Positions 33,454-42,298 are shown, counted from the first letter of the stretch. The stretch: DNA of 64,000 bases from Fimbriimonadaceae bacterium (GCA_019638775.1 JAHBTD010000003.1:372001-436000), one strand, 5' to 3'. A program made the numbers and translations. Notes: generated from the sequence alone by a model not told the origin.

Positions 33454-34075
33454 GAGTCGGAGAAAAGCCAGAGAGGCCGCACTCCGTGCGATGTACGCGA
33501 TAGAAATAGGGAAGATCGCCTTGCCTGAGGCGATGATGGAGATGCAGGAACACCTTGAGCTCGACCGCGAGCTTATTTTTTTTGCAGAAGAGCTGGTACG
33601 AGGCTTTCAAGAAGGCAAATCCGAAATTGACACGATTGTCAGCGACCACCTGAGCAGCTATAACATGCAGAGGCTGGCAGCCGTGGACAGAAACCTGCTG
33701 AGACTCGGCGCTTACGAACTGCTGCACTGTCCGCAGGTGCCGCCCGCAGTCACCCTGAACGAGTACATCGAGATTGCTAAAAAGTACAGCACAGCAGAAA
33801 GCGGAAAATTTGTAAACGGCGTCCTCGCGCAGATTTTGAAAGGAAGCCCGAAAGCGGACTGGGCGGGTTCTCCAGCGGAAAAAGAGGCCGTTGAAGAAGC
33901 CCCGCCAGAGGTCGAAGCGCCCGTCGCTATTGAAGAGGTAAGGCCGGGTACGCCAGAAGCGGATGAACTGATGAAGATCGGCCTTTGGAAGATCAAATCT
34001 GACGAACTGACCCCCGATCCTGAAGTTGTCGAACCGGTGTTAGGCGAGGACAAGGTGGAGGATCAGCCGGAATGA
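33443..34075 (+). CDS. nusB: NusB transcription antitermination factor with C-terminal extension
   Basis: Binds boxA RNA with NusE to support rRNA antitermination. The first 135 residues are the NusB fold (KSRRKAREAALRAMYAIEIG, NMQRLAAVDRNLLRLGAYEL, TLNEYIEIAKKYSTAESGKF, VNGVLAQIL). A 75-residue acidic, Pro/Glu-rich tail follows, absent from standard NusB (about 140 aa), and looks disordered. GTG start at 33443 with GGAGGA upstream, overlapping accC by 11 nt. Followed by folD in ATGA overlap. Confidence 0.94.
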   Translation: MPVKSRRKAREAALRAMYAIEIGKIALPEAMMEMQEHLELDRELIFFAEELVRGFQEGKSEIDTIVSDHLSSYNMQRLAAVDRNLLRLGAYELLHCPQVPPAVTLNEYIEIAKKYSTAESGKFVNGVLAQILKGSPKADWAGSPAEKEAVEEAPPEVEAPVAIEEVRPGTPEADELMKIGLWKIKSDELTPDPEVVEPVLGEDKVEDQPE

Positions 34076-34932
34076 GCGCGCAAATCCTCGACGGCAAAGC
34101 CCTTTCCCAACAGATCAGGGCAGAGCTAAAAGAGCGCGTGGCCGTCCTTGCCGCAAAAGGCATCGTTCCCCGGCTGGATGTTCTTGTCGCCGCTCAAGAC
34201 CCGGCAAGCTGGGCTTATGTTCGCATGAAGCGAAAATGGGCTGAAACGGCTGGGATGCTCGGTGAGATTTATGAGATCGACGAGAACACGACTCAAGAAG
34301 AGCTGATCAACCGGATCGAACAGCTCAATGGCGATCCAGACGTCCACGGAGTGCTGATTCAGCACCCTCTGCTAGCGCACCTTGACGAAAAGGCAGCTTT
34401 GCTCGTCCTTGGCGCGGAGAAGGATGTCGATGGGATCACTCCCGCGTCGCTCGGGCGCTTGGTCTCTGACCTCCCCGGCTTTCGATGTGCAACCCCCCTC
34501 GGCATCATGAAGATGATCGAGCACTACGGCATCGACTGCGCTGGAAAAAACGCGGTGGTTATTGGCAGAAGCGTGATCTTGGGCAAGCCCGCCGCACTAA
34601 TGCTTTTGCAGAAGAATGCAACCGTAACCATCGCCCACAGCCGAACCCAAAATCTCGCCGACCTTTGTCGCACCGCCGACATTCTTGTCGCTGCCGTGGG
34701 CCGAGCCGAAATGGTGAAAGGCGACTGGATCAAGCCTGGGGCCGTGGTCTTTGATGCGGGCTACAACAAGGTCGAAGGACGAACGCACGACGTCGGCGAC
34801 GTGGATTTTGAGTCGGCAAAAGAGATTGCAAGCTGGATCACGCCGGTCCCTGGTGGAGTTGGCCCGATGACGGTAGCAAGCCTGCTGTCGAATTGTGTGG
34901 AAGCCGCAGAACTGGTTGCCTCAAAAAGGTGA
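34072..34932 (+). CDS. folD: Bifunctional methylenetetrahydrofolate dehydrogenase/cyclohydrolase
   Basis: Interconverts 5,10-methylene-, methenyl- and 10-formyl-tetrahydrofolate. 286 aa. Tyr and Lys of the active site in SWAYVRMKRKWAETAGM, GVLIQHPLLAHLDEKAAL, KDVDGITPASLG, the NADP-binding VIGRSVILGKPAALML, and the C-terminal TPVPGGVGPMTVASLL. Tightly coupled to nusB by ATGA. Completes the accC-nusB-folD operon. Confidence 0.97.
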   Translation: MSAQILDGKALSQQIRAELKERVAVLAAKGIVPRLDVLVAAQDPASWAYVRMKRKWAETAGMLGEIYEIDENTTQEELINRIEQLNGDPDVHGVLIQHPLLAHLDEKAALLVLGAEKDVDGITPASLGRLVSDLPGFRCATPLGIMKMIEHYGIDCAGKNAVVIGRSVILGKPAALMLLQKNATVTIAHSRTQNLADLCRTADILVAAVGRAEMVKGDWIKPGAVVFDAGYNKVEGRTHDVGDVDFESAKEIASWITPVPGGVGPMTVASLLSNCVEAAELVASKR

Positions 34933-35024
34933 CTTGGCCTAGGCAACGTGAAAGCAACTTGCCGCAATTCGAAAACGCACTTTTTGGTATCATTCCTGCA
35001 ACTGTCAGTTTCGGAGAATTTGAG

Positions 35025-35447
35025 ATGAAGAAGATTTTTGTACTTATGTCGATGATGACTCTCGCCGTCAGCTTTGCTGCCGCGCAGGATGACTGTTGCA
35101 AAGAAGCCGTGAAGCCCAAGGTTCAAGCGAAGCAGGATTCCTGCTGTGCAGCAGGCAAGCAAGTGAACTCAGAGGAGGCGTTCATGGCTGAGGCTCGCCG
35201 AATGATGGCTGCCGCCGAAGCAAAGAAGGAGTGCTGCAAATCGACCGCCGAAAAGCCACAAGCCAAGGGTGAGGGCGATTGCTGCAACGCCAAGGGCGCT
35301 GAAGCGAAGTTCAAGGTCTTTGTGGCTGGCGCAGGCTACAAGTTCTTCGGATGCAAAGATTCTGCTGCTGAAGGTCGTGCTGAGCTGTTGGCCAAAGGCG
35401 CGATTGTCGGAAAGGTTCAGAAAGTCACTGGCAAAGTGATGATCTAA
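35025..35447 (+). CDS. Secreted Cys-pair-rich protein
   Basis: 140 aa. Signal peptide MKKIFVLMSMMTLAVSFAAA then a mature part with four CC pairs (DDCCKE, DSCCAA, KECCKS, GDCCNA) spaced about 20-35 residues, and a C-terminal domain (about residues 95-140: FKVFVAGAGYKFFGCKDSAA) that looks like a small YHS-like metal fold but is not assignable. The CC pairs suggest metal binding (copper, zinc) or disulfides in the periplasm. GGAGA ribosome-binding site. Followed by an intrinsic terminator. Its function is unknown. Confidence 0.75.
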   Translation: MKKIFVLMSMMTLAVSFAAAQDDCCKEAVKPKVQAKQDSCCAAGKQVNSEEAFMAEARRMMAAAEAKKECCKSTAEKPQAKGEGDCCNAKGAEAKFKVFVAGAGYKFFGCKDSAAEGRAELLAKGAIVGKVQKVTGKVMI

Positions 35448-35469
35448 GCTTGCGAGAATTCAGAAAGCT

Positions 35470-35504
35470 AAAGAGCCCCCACCGTTGCGGTGGAGGCTCT
35501 TTTT
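35470..35504 (+). terminator. Intrinsic terminator of the Cys-pair protein gene
   Basis: AAAGAGCC and GGCTCTTT arms enclose a second stem CCACC/GGTGG and loop GTTGC, followed by TTTTTG. It lies 22 nt after the stop codon. Confidence 0.85.
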
Positions 35505-35593
35505 GTTGGAGATATGATCTGCTGGCAGAGGCGTTCTTAGTGCGTTGAGGCACCATTTTTCTACCGCGTGTGTTCGCTAATTTGGAGAGAATC

Positions 35594-36718
35594 ATGAAAT
35601 CAAGCAAAGTGCTTCGGTTGATTGTATGGTGTTTGACCACATGTTTCGCGGTCATCCAGCTAACTGGCTGCGGTGGACTTGACTTCTCACCAGACGGGAA
35701 GCGAATCGTGTTCGACACCATCGCTGTCGATGACCTCCTGCCAAACAATGTAAGAGCCGGGTTGGCGGTTGTCAATGTCGATGGTACTGGCCTGAAGCTC
35801 TTGCCCAATACTGAGTCGGCAGAGAATGCGCTTTGGTCGCCCACAGGACGTTGGATATCTTACTCGGTTGGCAGTGACACCTTCTTGTTTGATTTAGAAA
35901 AGCAGAAATCCAGCTTTCTCATCGCAAATGCTCGAGATCCCCAATGGAACAAGAGCGGAAGCAAACTCATTTGCTTGCGAGCAAATGCCCCAGGTGATGC
36001 CGATGTGATTTGGATCGAAGTCCCATCGGGCAGAATCTCGTCTCGCGCCAATCTCCCTCTTAACCTGTTCGATGTGTCCCACGAAGCCTATCTCCCAGGG
36101 TCGGACGGACTTGCTGTTGCAGGCAGGGGCACCCTATACATTGCCGAACCAAATCGAGTCCTCAAGATTGCCACCGTCGGTGATATTGTCGGTCTCGCAG
36201 CTTCTGTGGACGGGAGAAGAATTGTTTGGGCCAGCGGCACGAAGAACCCAAGACAGACGATTCTCACTCTCTATGAATACGATTTGCGTACAAAGACTAC
36301 GCGGAGGTTGCCTTTCCCAGACCTCGTCCCAGGCGTCAACACCGGCTTGAAACATGCTCCTGTTGGATTAAGCAGCGTGGGGTTTAGCCCGAATCTTCAG
36401 CGCATGGTTGTGACCTGTAAGTACGACATCCCCGATGAAGCACGAAAGTCAAGGAGTATAGGCGCGTTTGCCATAAATATTGATGGTTCTAACCTTGTGA
36501 CAATGGTTGACGCCGAAAAGGAGTATGCAGACTTGATTGGGCCCGTTTGGTCCCGCGACGGCACAAAAATGGCAACCATCAAAGGCACTACCTTCTACAA
36601 GGATGGGGTTGAAGTGTCCCGTGTCCAACTTCAGCTCAGGCAAGCGGACGGCAATCCATTGCAGACTCTTAGCGAATGCTTCATGATAGGAGACCGCAAG
36701 GCACAACCACCAAGATAA
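35594..36718 (+). CDS. TolB-like beta-propeller lipoprotein
   Basis: 374 aa. Signal peptide with a lipobox (IQLTGC, Cys about 26) anchors it to a membrane. The rest shows WD40-like/TolB-type repeats: FSPDGKRIVFDTIA, LWSPTGRWISYS, QWNKSGSKLICLR, VGFSPNLQRMVV and VWSRDGTKMATIKG, i.e. about five to six blades. Such proteins often bind other proteins or sugars in the periplasm. GGAGAG ribosome-binding site. No neighbour on the same transcript is evident. Confidence 0.82.
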   Translation: MKSSKVLRLIVWCLTTCFAVIQLTGCGGLDFSPDGKRIVFDTIAVDDLLPNNVRAGLAVVNVDGTGLKLLPNTESAENALWSPTGRWISYSVGSDTFLFDLEKQKSSFLIANARDPQWNKSGSKLICLRANAPGDADVIWIEVPSGRISSRANLPLNLFDVSHEAYLPGSDGLAVAGRGTLYIAEPNRVLKIATVGDIVGLAASVDGRRIVWASGTKNPRQTILTLYEYDLRTKTTRRLPFPDLVPGVNTGLKHAPVGLSSVGFSPNLQRMVVTCKYDIPDEARKSRSIGAFAINIDGSNLVTMVDAEKEYADLIGPVWSRDGTKMATIKGTTFYKDGVEVSRVQLQLRQADGNPLQTLSECFMIGDRKAQPPR

Positions 36719-36873
36719 GCCCAATTCGTACACAGCGAAGAGCCAGACCCTGACCCAACCCAAACCCCTCCCCTACTCCCATCTCGACCTAATTCCGCGA
36801 ACATCCGTATTTTTGCTTGGTATTTGCAAGCGTACGCGTGGAACACATACTCTGGCGCAGGTGAAGTGAATCT

Positions 36874-36893
36874 CGTTCGTGGCTACACGAACG
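36874..36893 (+). other. Short hairpin in the leader of the che cluster
   Basis: CGTTCGTG pairs with CACGAACG around GCTA, 45 nt before cheC. No known riboswitch match was seen. Confidence 0.3.
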
Positions 36894-36938
36894 GACCGCT
36901 ACACAGAGGAGATACGACGGTAGGCCCCGTCGGACTGG

Positions 36939-37574
36939 ATGTGGAGTATGGGTTCGGAGAATCTAAAACTTGGGCTGTTAGAGCTATCTGCGGTGCGTGA
37001 GCTGGCCAATATCGGCCTGGGCCACGCAATGACCGCACTCACAGAGCTAACCGGCAGGTCGTTCAACATGAGCGTGCCCTATGCCGAGAACGTAGCCCTC
37101 ACAAACCTTCCCGAAATGTTGGGTGATCGCGACGGCATCAACGTCGGCATCTACATGCCGGTTGAGGGTGATGTCGAAGGCCACATGGCTTTTCTTTTTC
37201 CATGGGCCGCCGCGCAGCGCATCTGGAAGATGCTTCTCGGAAGCGCCCCCGAAAGCATCGAAGACGTTTCCGAACTTGAGGCATCGGCAATGCTGGAAGT
37301 CGGAAACATCATCAACTCAAGCTTCTTAAACGCGATTTCCGACATGACGAATTATCGACTTCATGCAACTCCTCCATACGTCTCAGTGGACTATGGGGTG
37401 AGCATCTTGTCCGCAATCGTGACGGAGGCGAGTTACGAAGAGCACGCCGCGCTTGCGATCGAGACAGATATTTTCGACGACCAGAACGAAGCGAGTGGAA
37501 TCTTCCTGTACATTCCGACCGTGGGCGGCCTAAAACTGATGTTCAACGCGTTGGGCATCGTGGAGGCTGCGTAG
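36939..37574 (+). CDS. cheC: CheC-type CheY-P phosphatase
   Basis: 211 aa. Dephosphorylates CheY-P in Bacillus/Thermotoga-type chemotaxis. Two active-site copies with the E...N signature: ELANIGLGHAMTAL (about residues 21-34) and LEVGNIINSSFLNAI (about 118-132). Both Glu and Asn are kept, so two active centres are likely. ATG at 36939; an ATG at 36948 is also possible. Followed by cheD after 2 nt; CheD binds CheC in the classic adaptation system. Confidence 0.93.
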   Translation: MWSMGSENLKLGLLELSAVRELANIGLGHAMTALTELTGRSFNMSVPYAENVALTNLPEMLGDRDGINVGIYMPVEGDVEGHMAFLFPWAAAQRIWKMLLGSAPESIEDVSELEASAMLEVGNIINSSFLNAISDMTNYRLHATPPYVSVDYGVSILSAIVTEASYEEHAALAIETDIFDDQNEASGIFLYIPTVGGLKLMFNALGIVEAA

Positions 37575-37576
37575 CC

Positions 37577-38083
37577 ATGACGGCTACATCAATCGTCGTG
37601 GGGATGGCGGAAATTCACGTGGCCAAGGGGCCGGCAAAATACACTTGTCTCGGGTTAGGCAGCTGCATCGGGCTTTGTGCGCTGGACAAAGTTTCTAACG
37701 TAAGTGGGTGCGCACATATCATGCTTCCCGAAGCATATGCCGATAAGTCTATTGAGAGGCCAGGAAAGTTTGCAAATACGGCTGTCCCGGAGCTTCTCAC
37801 AATGCTTGAAAGGCTTGGAGCACACCGATCGCGCATGGTTTGGGCGATGGCGGGTGGCGCTCAGGTCTTTAAATTTAGCGCCAATACGGCGGGGAAGCTG
37901 GATATTGGGGTTCGCAATGCGGAGGCGGTTGAGACACTTTTTAAGAGTCTTGGCCTGAAGTGCATCGCCAGGGAAGTCGGGGGCAATCTCGGCCGAACGG
38001 TGATGATGGATGCAGAGACCGGGCTAATTACGGTTCGAACGGTCTCTCTCGGTGAAAAGCCGCTTTGTAACCTGAGGGGATAA
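37577..38083 (+). CDS. cheD: Chemoreceptor glutamine deamidase CheD
   Basis: 168 aa. Deamidates receptor glutamines and regulates CheC. Catalytic Cys in CLGLGSCIGLCAL, His in SGCAHIMLPEA, and the conserved GGAQVF and GKLDIGVRNAE segments. Cys/His catalysis intact. It is sandwiched between cheC and the HDOD gene (2-nt gaps), so it is part of one transcription unit. Confidence 0.94.
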   Translation: MTATSIVVGMAEIHVAKGPAKYTCLGLGSCIGLCALDKVSNVSGCAHIMLPEAYADKSIERPGKFANTAVPELLTMLERLGAHRSRMVWAMAGGAQVFKFSANTAGKLDIGVRNAEAVETLFKSLGLKCIAREVGGNLGRTVMMDAETGLITVRTVSLGEKPLCNLRG

Positions 38084-38085
38084 TC

Positions 38086-38955
38086 ATGGTCCAGCCATCA
38101 TTCACCATCGAACAAATCGTCGCAAAGACGGCGGACCTGCCAACGATTCCGGCAGCGGCGCTGGCTGTGATGCGCGAGACCAACCGGCCCGAATCCTGTG
38201 CCCGAACCGTAGCCCAGCACATCAAGAAAGACCAAGCATTAACGGTGCGCGTCCTTCGACTGGCAAACAGCGCCTATTACGGACTATCACGCCGGGTTGT
38301 TGATGTGAACGATGCCGTTGTGATGCTCGGTATGAAGGCCGTCCACAACTTGTCGATGGTCGCCTCTACATATCCTTGGCTAAGTCGTCCGTTAAAAGGC
38401 TATGGCCTTGGACCAAAGGAGATGTGGACACATTCGTTCGCCGTCGCTACCGGCAGTGAGCTTGTCGCCAAGCACTCAGGGCGAGTCGATCCTTCAGTCG
38501 CATTTACGGCAGGGTTGCTGCATAACGTCGGCAAGGTTGCCCTAAGCATCTGGCTCGAAAATCGGGTTCAGGCGTTTATTGCTTTGGCGATTCGGGACAA
38601 CCTCACCTTCGACGAGGTTGAGCGCAAAGTGTTGGGATTCGATCACTGCGAAGTTGGTGGCTATCTCGGCGAACTCTGGAATCTTCCAGAGGACATCGTC
38701 GCCGCGATTCGATGGCATCACCATCCGAACGAAGCCGATCCGGTGAACCTAACCGTCGATGCCGTCCATATGGGCGACTTCATGACCATGAGCATGGGCT
38801 TCGGTCTAGGGGCAGATGGGCTGCGATACGATTTTTGTGAAGATACGATGGTTCGATTGGGCATTCGCCACGACGAACTTGATGAGCTGCTGGGCGCCTT
38901 TATCGAGGCATACGAAGATTACGAAAGATTGTTTGAGGGGTTTGATTCGAAATGA
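38086..38955 (+). CDS. HDOD-domain protein
   Basis: 289 aa, a single HDOD domain (residues about 15-210): LPTIPAAALAVMRETNRPES, IKKDQALTVRVLRLANSAYY, DAVVMLGMKAVHNL, FTAGLLHNVGKVAL. HDOD domains are HD-like but lack the catalytic metal site; here the HD dyad is His146-Asn147. By family knowledge they are signalling adapters, often with c-di-GMP or chemotaxis proteins. Embedded between cheD and cheB and overlapping cheB by ATGA, so probably a chemotaxis or motility regulator. Confidence 0.88.
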   Translation: MVQPSFTIEQIVAKTADLPTIPAAALAVMRETNRPESCARTVAQHIKKDQALTVRVLRLANSAYYGLSRRVVDVNDAVVMLGMKAVHNLSMVASTYPWLSRPLKGYGLGPKEMWTHSFAVATGSELVAKHSGRVDPSVAFTAGLLHNVGKVALSIWLENRVQAFIALAIRDNLTFDEVERKVLGFDHCEVGGYLGELWNLPEDIVAAIRWHHHPNEADPVNLTVDAVHMGDFMTMSMGFGLGADGLRYDFCEDTMVRLGIRHDELDELLGAFIEAYEDYERLFEGFDSK

Positions 38956-39983
38956 AACAGAGAATTTTGGTCTGTGACGACTCTCCGCTGATTCGGAAGA
39001 TGCTTTCCGAGATCATTGGTGCGGAGGCTGATCTTGAAATCGTGGGCATGGCTCATGACGGCGAGGAGGCGGTAAAGCTCGCCTTGGAACTGAAGCCCGA
39101 CGTCATCACCATGGACGTCGAGATGCCTCGTAAGTCCGGCCTCGCCGCGCTTCAAGAGATTATGAAAGCGCGTCCAACCCCAATTATCATGGTGAGCAGC
39201 ATCACCACAAAGGGAGCCGAGGCGACTCTTACCGCCCTTGAGCACGGCGCATACGACTTCGTAGCCAAACCCAGCGGGGGATCAACACTCCACTTCCGAC
39301 AGGTCCAAGAGGAGCTCCTCGGAAAGATTCGGGCTGCCCTTAGCGCTCGCGTTGGACTAAGACCGGCAATAGCTCTCAAGGCGGGGATGCCCACTCAGAA
39401 GACGGACAAAGTTGTCCTGATTGCGAGCTCCACCGGAGGCCCCAAGGCCCTTCAAACACTGTGGCAATCGCTTCCTCAAGGCTTTAATGCGCCGATTCTT
39501 ATCGTGCAGCACATGCCCGCTGGATTCACGGCAAGCCTTGCCGCGCGGCTGCATCGGCTTGGCACAGTTCCGTGCCGCGAGGCCAAGGCTGGCGATAAGG
39601 TCATGCCAGGCGTTGCGCTCATCGCGCCGGGTGGCGTGCATATGAAGGTGGATAAGAACGGAAGCATTATCTTTGAAGATACGCCGACGATACATGGCGT
39701 CAAGCCCGCCGCCGACCACCTCTTCATGTCCGCAATCCAGACCTTTGGAGCACGCTGTGTAGGCGTTGTCCTCACGGGTATGGGCCGGGACGGAGCTGCT
39801 GGAGCAAAGGCCATCCGCGAAGCTGGCGGCCTTTGCTACGGAGAAAGCCAGGCTACCTGCACGATCTACGGAATGCCAAAAGCAGCATACGAGGTTGGGG
39901 GCATCGACGCCGAATTTGGAATTCATGAAATGGGGAGCGCAATCGTTGCATCCCTATCGGGGAGGAAGGCACGTGCATCTTAA
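38952..39983 (+). CDS. cheB: CheB, protein-glutamate methylesterase
   Basis: 343 aa. N-terminal receiver domain (phospho-acceptor Asp54 in DVITMDVEMPRKSGLAAL) and C-terminal CheB catalytic domain with ASSTGGPKAL (Ser), QHMPAGFTASLAARL (His) and GMGRDGAAGAKAIREAGG (Asp). Removes methyl groups from receptors. ATGA overlap with the HDOD gene; cheR overlaps its 3' end. Confidence 0.96.
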   Translation: MKQRILVCDDSPLIRKMLSEIIGAEADLEIVGMAHDGEEAVKLALELKPDVITMDVEMPRKSGLAALQEIMKARPTPIIMVSSITTKGAEATLTALEHGAYDFVAKPSGGSTLHFRQVQEELLGKIRAALSARVGLRPAIALKAGMPTQKTDKVVLIASSTGGPKALQTLWQSLPQGFNAPILIVQHMPAGFTASLAARLHRLGTVPCREAKAGDKVMPGVALIAPGGVHMKVDKNGSIIFEDTPTIHGVKPAADHLFMSAIQTFGARCVGVVLTGMGRDGAAGAKAIREAGGLCYGESQATCTIYGMPKAAYEVGGIDAEFGIHEMGSAIVASLSGRKARAS

Positions 39984-40785
39984 CGAGCAGGATTGGCAAA
40001 GTTTTTATTCGAACTTTAAGCGCGCTGCAAATCTGGACTTAAACCAGTATAAGCAGGAGCAGCTTCGACGACGCATCATCAGCATGGCGGACACAAAGGG
40101 CTGCAAGAAGCTTGACGACTTTTGGCTCTATCTAAAGAAGTCACCGGAAAACATCCAGTGGTTTCAAGACAAGATGGCGATCAACGTTTCGGAACTGTTT
40201 CGTAACCCAGAGAAGTGGGTCGAGATGCAGGATAAGGTTCTGCCCGAATTGATTCGACGCAACAACAAGCTTAAAGTCTGGAGCGCAGGCTGCAGCTATG
40301 GCGCAGAAGCGCACACACTTGCTGCGATCTTGCAGCATAAGTTCAAAGGATTTCACAGCATTGTCGGCTCAGATATCGATGACGCAGCTTTGGCACAAGC
40401 TCGAAGCGGTGAGTTCAATGAAGCCGATATGCGTTGTGTACCTGCCGAGATCAAAGGCAAATACTTCACCAAAGAAGGCGATATCTGGCGCGCCAGCCCA
40501 GAGATTAAGAAGTGTCTCACCTTTAGAAAGGCAAACCTTCTCGAAGAGCCCTTCGATGCGAATTTTGATCTAATTATGTGCAGAAACGTTGTGATCTACT
40601 TCAACGATGATGCCAAAGATAAGCTTTATGAGAGATTTTTCCGGGCTCTGAAGCCCGGAGGCGTCCTATTTGTGGGAAGCACAGAACGCATTTTCAATGG
40701 AAAGCAGATTGGCTTTGAACAGCCGATTTCGTTTTTCTACCAGAAACCTATGCACGGAGAAACTGAATGGCGAAACGCATCTTAA
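39973..40785 (+). CDS. cheR: CheR, chemotaxis protein methyltransferase
   Basis: 270 aa. SAM-dependent methylation of receptor glutamates. N-domain with basic patch YKQEQLRRRI, NVSELFRNPEKW, SAM-binding KVWSAGCSYGAEAHTLA (GCSxGEE-type), DLIMCRNVVIYF and RALKPGGVLFVGSTE. Start at GTG 39973 (VHLNEQDWQSFY), preceded by GGAGGA and overlapping cheB by 11 nt. Family alignment agrees with this start; the longer open frame from 39766 is not real. Confidence 0.95.
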   Translation: MHLNEQDWQSFYSNFKRAANLDLNQYKQEQLRRRIISMADTKGCKKLDDFWLYLKKSPENIQWFQDKMAINVSELFRNPEKWVEMQDKVLPELIRRNNKLKVWSAGCSYGAEAHTLAAILQHKFKGFHSIVGSDIDDAALAQARSGEFNEADMRCVPAEIKGKYFTKEGDIWRASPEIKKCLTFRKANLLEEPFDANFDLIMCRNVVIYFNDDAKDKLYERFFRALKPGGVLFVGSTERIFNGKQIGFEQPISFFYQKPMHGETEWRNAS

Positions 40786-41129
40786 TCACGGACGATGCCC
40801 TCTTTATGAGGGTTACATTGAAGAACATTCTGACTCAGGCAGGATATGAAGTCGTTGGCGAAGCCGCAAACGGCGTCGAATCTGTCCAGCTCTACAAAGA
40901 GCTTACGCCTGATGTCGTGACCATGGACATCACCATGCCCGAGATGGACGGTCTGGCTGCTCTCAAAGAGATCAAGTCGCACGACCCGGGCGCTCGAGTA
41001 ATCATGTGCACCGCAATGGGGCAAAAGAACATGGTGGTCGAGGCAATTCAAGCTGGAGCGAAAGACTTTATCGTCAAACCATTCCAGCCCGATCGAGTTT
41101 TGGAGGCTGTCTCGAAAGCAGCTGCGTAA
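40767..41129 (+). CDS. cheY: CheY-like response regulator
   Basis: 120 aa, receiver domain alone. Acid pocket ITDDA (Asp9, Asp10), phospho-acceptor Asp in VVTMDITMPEMDG (about residue 54), switch Thr in MCTAMGQKNM and Lys in IVKPFQPD. It is the output regulator of chemotaxis that binds the flagellar motor or, in pilus-type systems, a pilus ATPase regulator. Overlaps cheR by 19 nt. Confidence 0.95.
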   Translation: MAKRILITDDALFMRVTLKNILTQAGYEVVGEAANGVESVQLYKELTPDVVTMDITMPEMDGLAALKEIKSHDPGARVIMCTAMGQKNMVVEAIQAGAKDFIVKPFQPDRVLEAVSKAAA

Positions 41130-41213
41130 ATGTCACGCAGCCGAAGCCAAGGCGATTTGGGTAGGCGTCGGATGTTTGGGTGAGTGAAGTTTATTGTTTG
41201 AGGTTTTGTTGAC

Positions 41214-41696
41214 ATGAAAGTCGAATATATCAATCCCTTTGCGGAAGCGTGTATGAACGTAATGCAGCAGGTTATCGGGCTAACCCCGGAACGCGGCAAC
41301 CTTACAGCGCGCCCGCAAATGTTCACAACGCAACAGGTCAACGTCATGTGTGGCGTCACAGGCGCTGTGGAGGGTCTCGTCATCTACGGTCTGTCATCGC
41401 ACACGGCGGATAAAATCGCCGGTCTGATGATTGGCCAGCCCGTCCAAACGTTTGATCAGCTTGCTGCCAGCGCGATCGCTGAGCTTGGCAACATGATCAG
41501 CGGTAACAGCGTTGCCGGTCTAGCCGCCAAAGGCTTCGTTTGCGACATTACGCCGCCCACGATTATTCGTGGTGCGAACGTAAAGATCTCAACTCTGAAC
41601 ATTCCCGCCATCTGCATCCCCTTGCAATTGGCGAATGTGGGGACATTTGAGATCAATATCAGTCTCCAGGAGCGACGGGTCAGCTCCGCCGCGTAG
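41214..41696 (+). CDS. cheX: CheX-type CheY-P phosphatase
   Basis: 160 aa. Single active-site helix with ELGNMISGNSVAGLAAKG (about residues 90-107), matching the ExxN signature of the CheC/CheX/FliY family, after a beta-rich N-terminal half. Removes phosphate from CheY-P. The gap of 84 nt from cheY holds no clear promoter; a terminator follows. Confidence 0.9.
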   Translation: MKVEYINPFAEACMNVMQQVIGLTPERGNLTARPQMFTTQQVNVMCGVTGAVEGLVIYGLSSHTADKIAGLMIGQPVQTFDQLAASAIAELGNMISGNSVAGLAAKGFVCDITPPTIIRGANVKISTLNIPAICIPLQLANVGTFEINISLQERRVSSAA

Positions 41697-41714
41697 GTTT
41701 CCCTAACATAAAGT

Positions 41715-41750
41715 AATGCGCTCAAGTCGTGAAAACGACTTGAGCGCATT
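41715..41750. terminator. Bidirectional terminator between cheX and the VOC gene
   Basis: Perfect 16-bp stem (AATGCGCTCAAGTCGT at 41715-41730 with its complement at 41735-41750) and GAAA loop. On the plus strand it is followed by TTCT, on the minus strand by ACTTTATG. Stem and location between convergent genes support termination of both. Confidence 0.85.
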
Positions 41751-41752
41751 TT

Positions 41753-42151
41753 CTATTCATCCTTGGGCAGCCAAGCAAACAGATCAATGCCAACTCCGTT
41801 CGGGTCCTCAACATGGGCGTATCTTTGCCCCCAGAACGCATCCCAAGGCTCTTTCTGCCCCTTAAAGCCCGCATCGACGATCTGCCGATAAAGCTCGTCC
41901 ACGTGCTCTGCCGAATCACAAAGAAACGCAAGGCCCGTTCGCCCTTGAGTTTGTCCGTGATACTCCGGATAAAAAGACCGCACCATATCAAGGCTGTCGA
42001 GTGCGAATCGCATGCCGTTTGGAAGTCGCGATTCCACGTGGTCCTCACCCTCTGAACCCGGCTCAAACTCTAAACCGAGCATCCTATAAAATCGAATGGA
42101 GGCCGTCATGTCCTCTGTGACAACTCCGATTAAGTCCAATTTCAAAGCCAT
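41753..42151 (-). CDS. VOC-family (glyoxalase/bleomycin-type) protein
   Basis: 132 aa. One vicinal-oxygen-chelate domain: LDLIGVVTEDMTASIRFYRM, LGLEFEPGSEGEDHVE, RMRFALDSLDMVR, then WGQRYAHVEDPNGVGIDLFA with the C-terminal metal-binding Glu/Asp-type motif. Substrate unknown; may be a lyase or resistance protein. Met at 42151 (MALKLD) is preferred, 42160 is possible. It has a near-consensus promoter. Confidence 0.88.
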   Translation of the reverse strand: MALKLDLIGVVTEDMTASIRFYRMLGLEFEPGSEGEDHVESRLPNGMRFALDSLDMVRSFYPEYHGQTQGRTGLAFLCDSAEHVDELYRQIVDAGFKGQKEPWDAFWGQRYAHVEDPNGVGIDLFAWLPKDE

Positions 42152-42169
42152 AGCATTCACCGAAAGAAT

Positions 42170-42198
42170 AGTATATATAAGTCTACATATATTGTCAA
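42170..42198 (-). promoter_or_regulatory. Near-consensus sigma-70 promoter of the VOC gene
   Basis: TTGACA (42193-42198, minus strand) and TATACT (42170-42175, minus strand) separated by exactly 17 bp. Transcription would start near 42163, giving a leader of about 3-12 nt before the start codon. This is the strongest promoter match in the window. Confidence 0.85.
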
Positions 42199-42298
42199 CT
42201 ATAGAATTGGAAATCGGACATCAGATATCGGAAATCAGCAGGCGTAAAACGTAAACCGGAAACTTGCATTCTCGATTCACATCGTTGAATCATTCACT

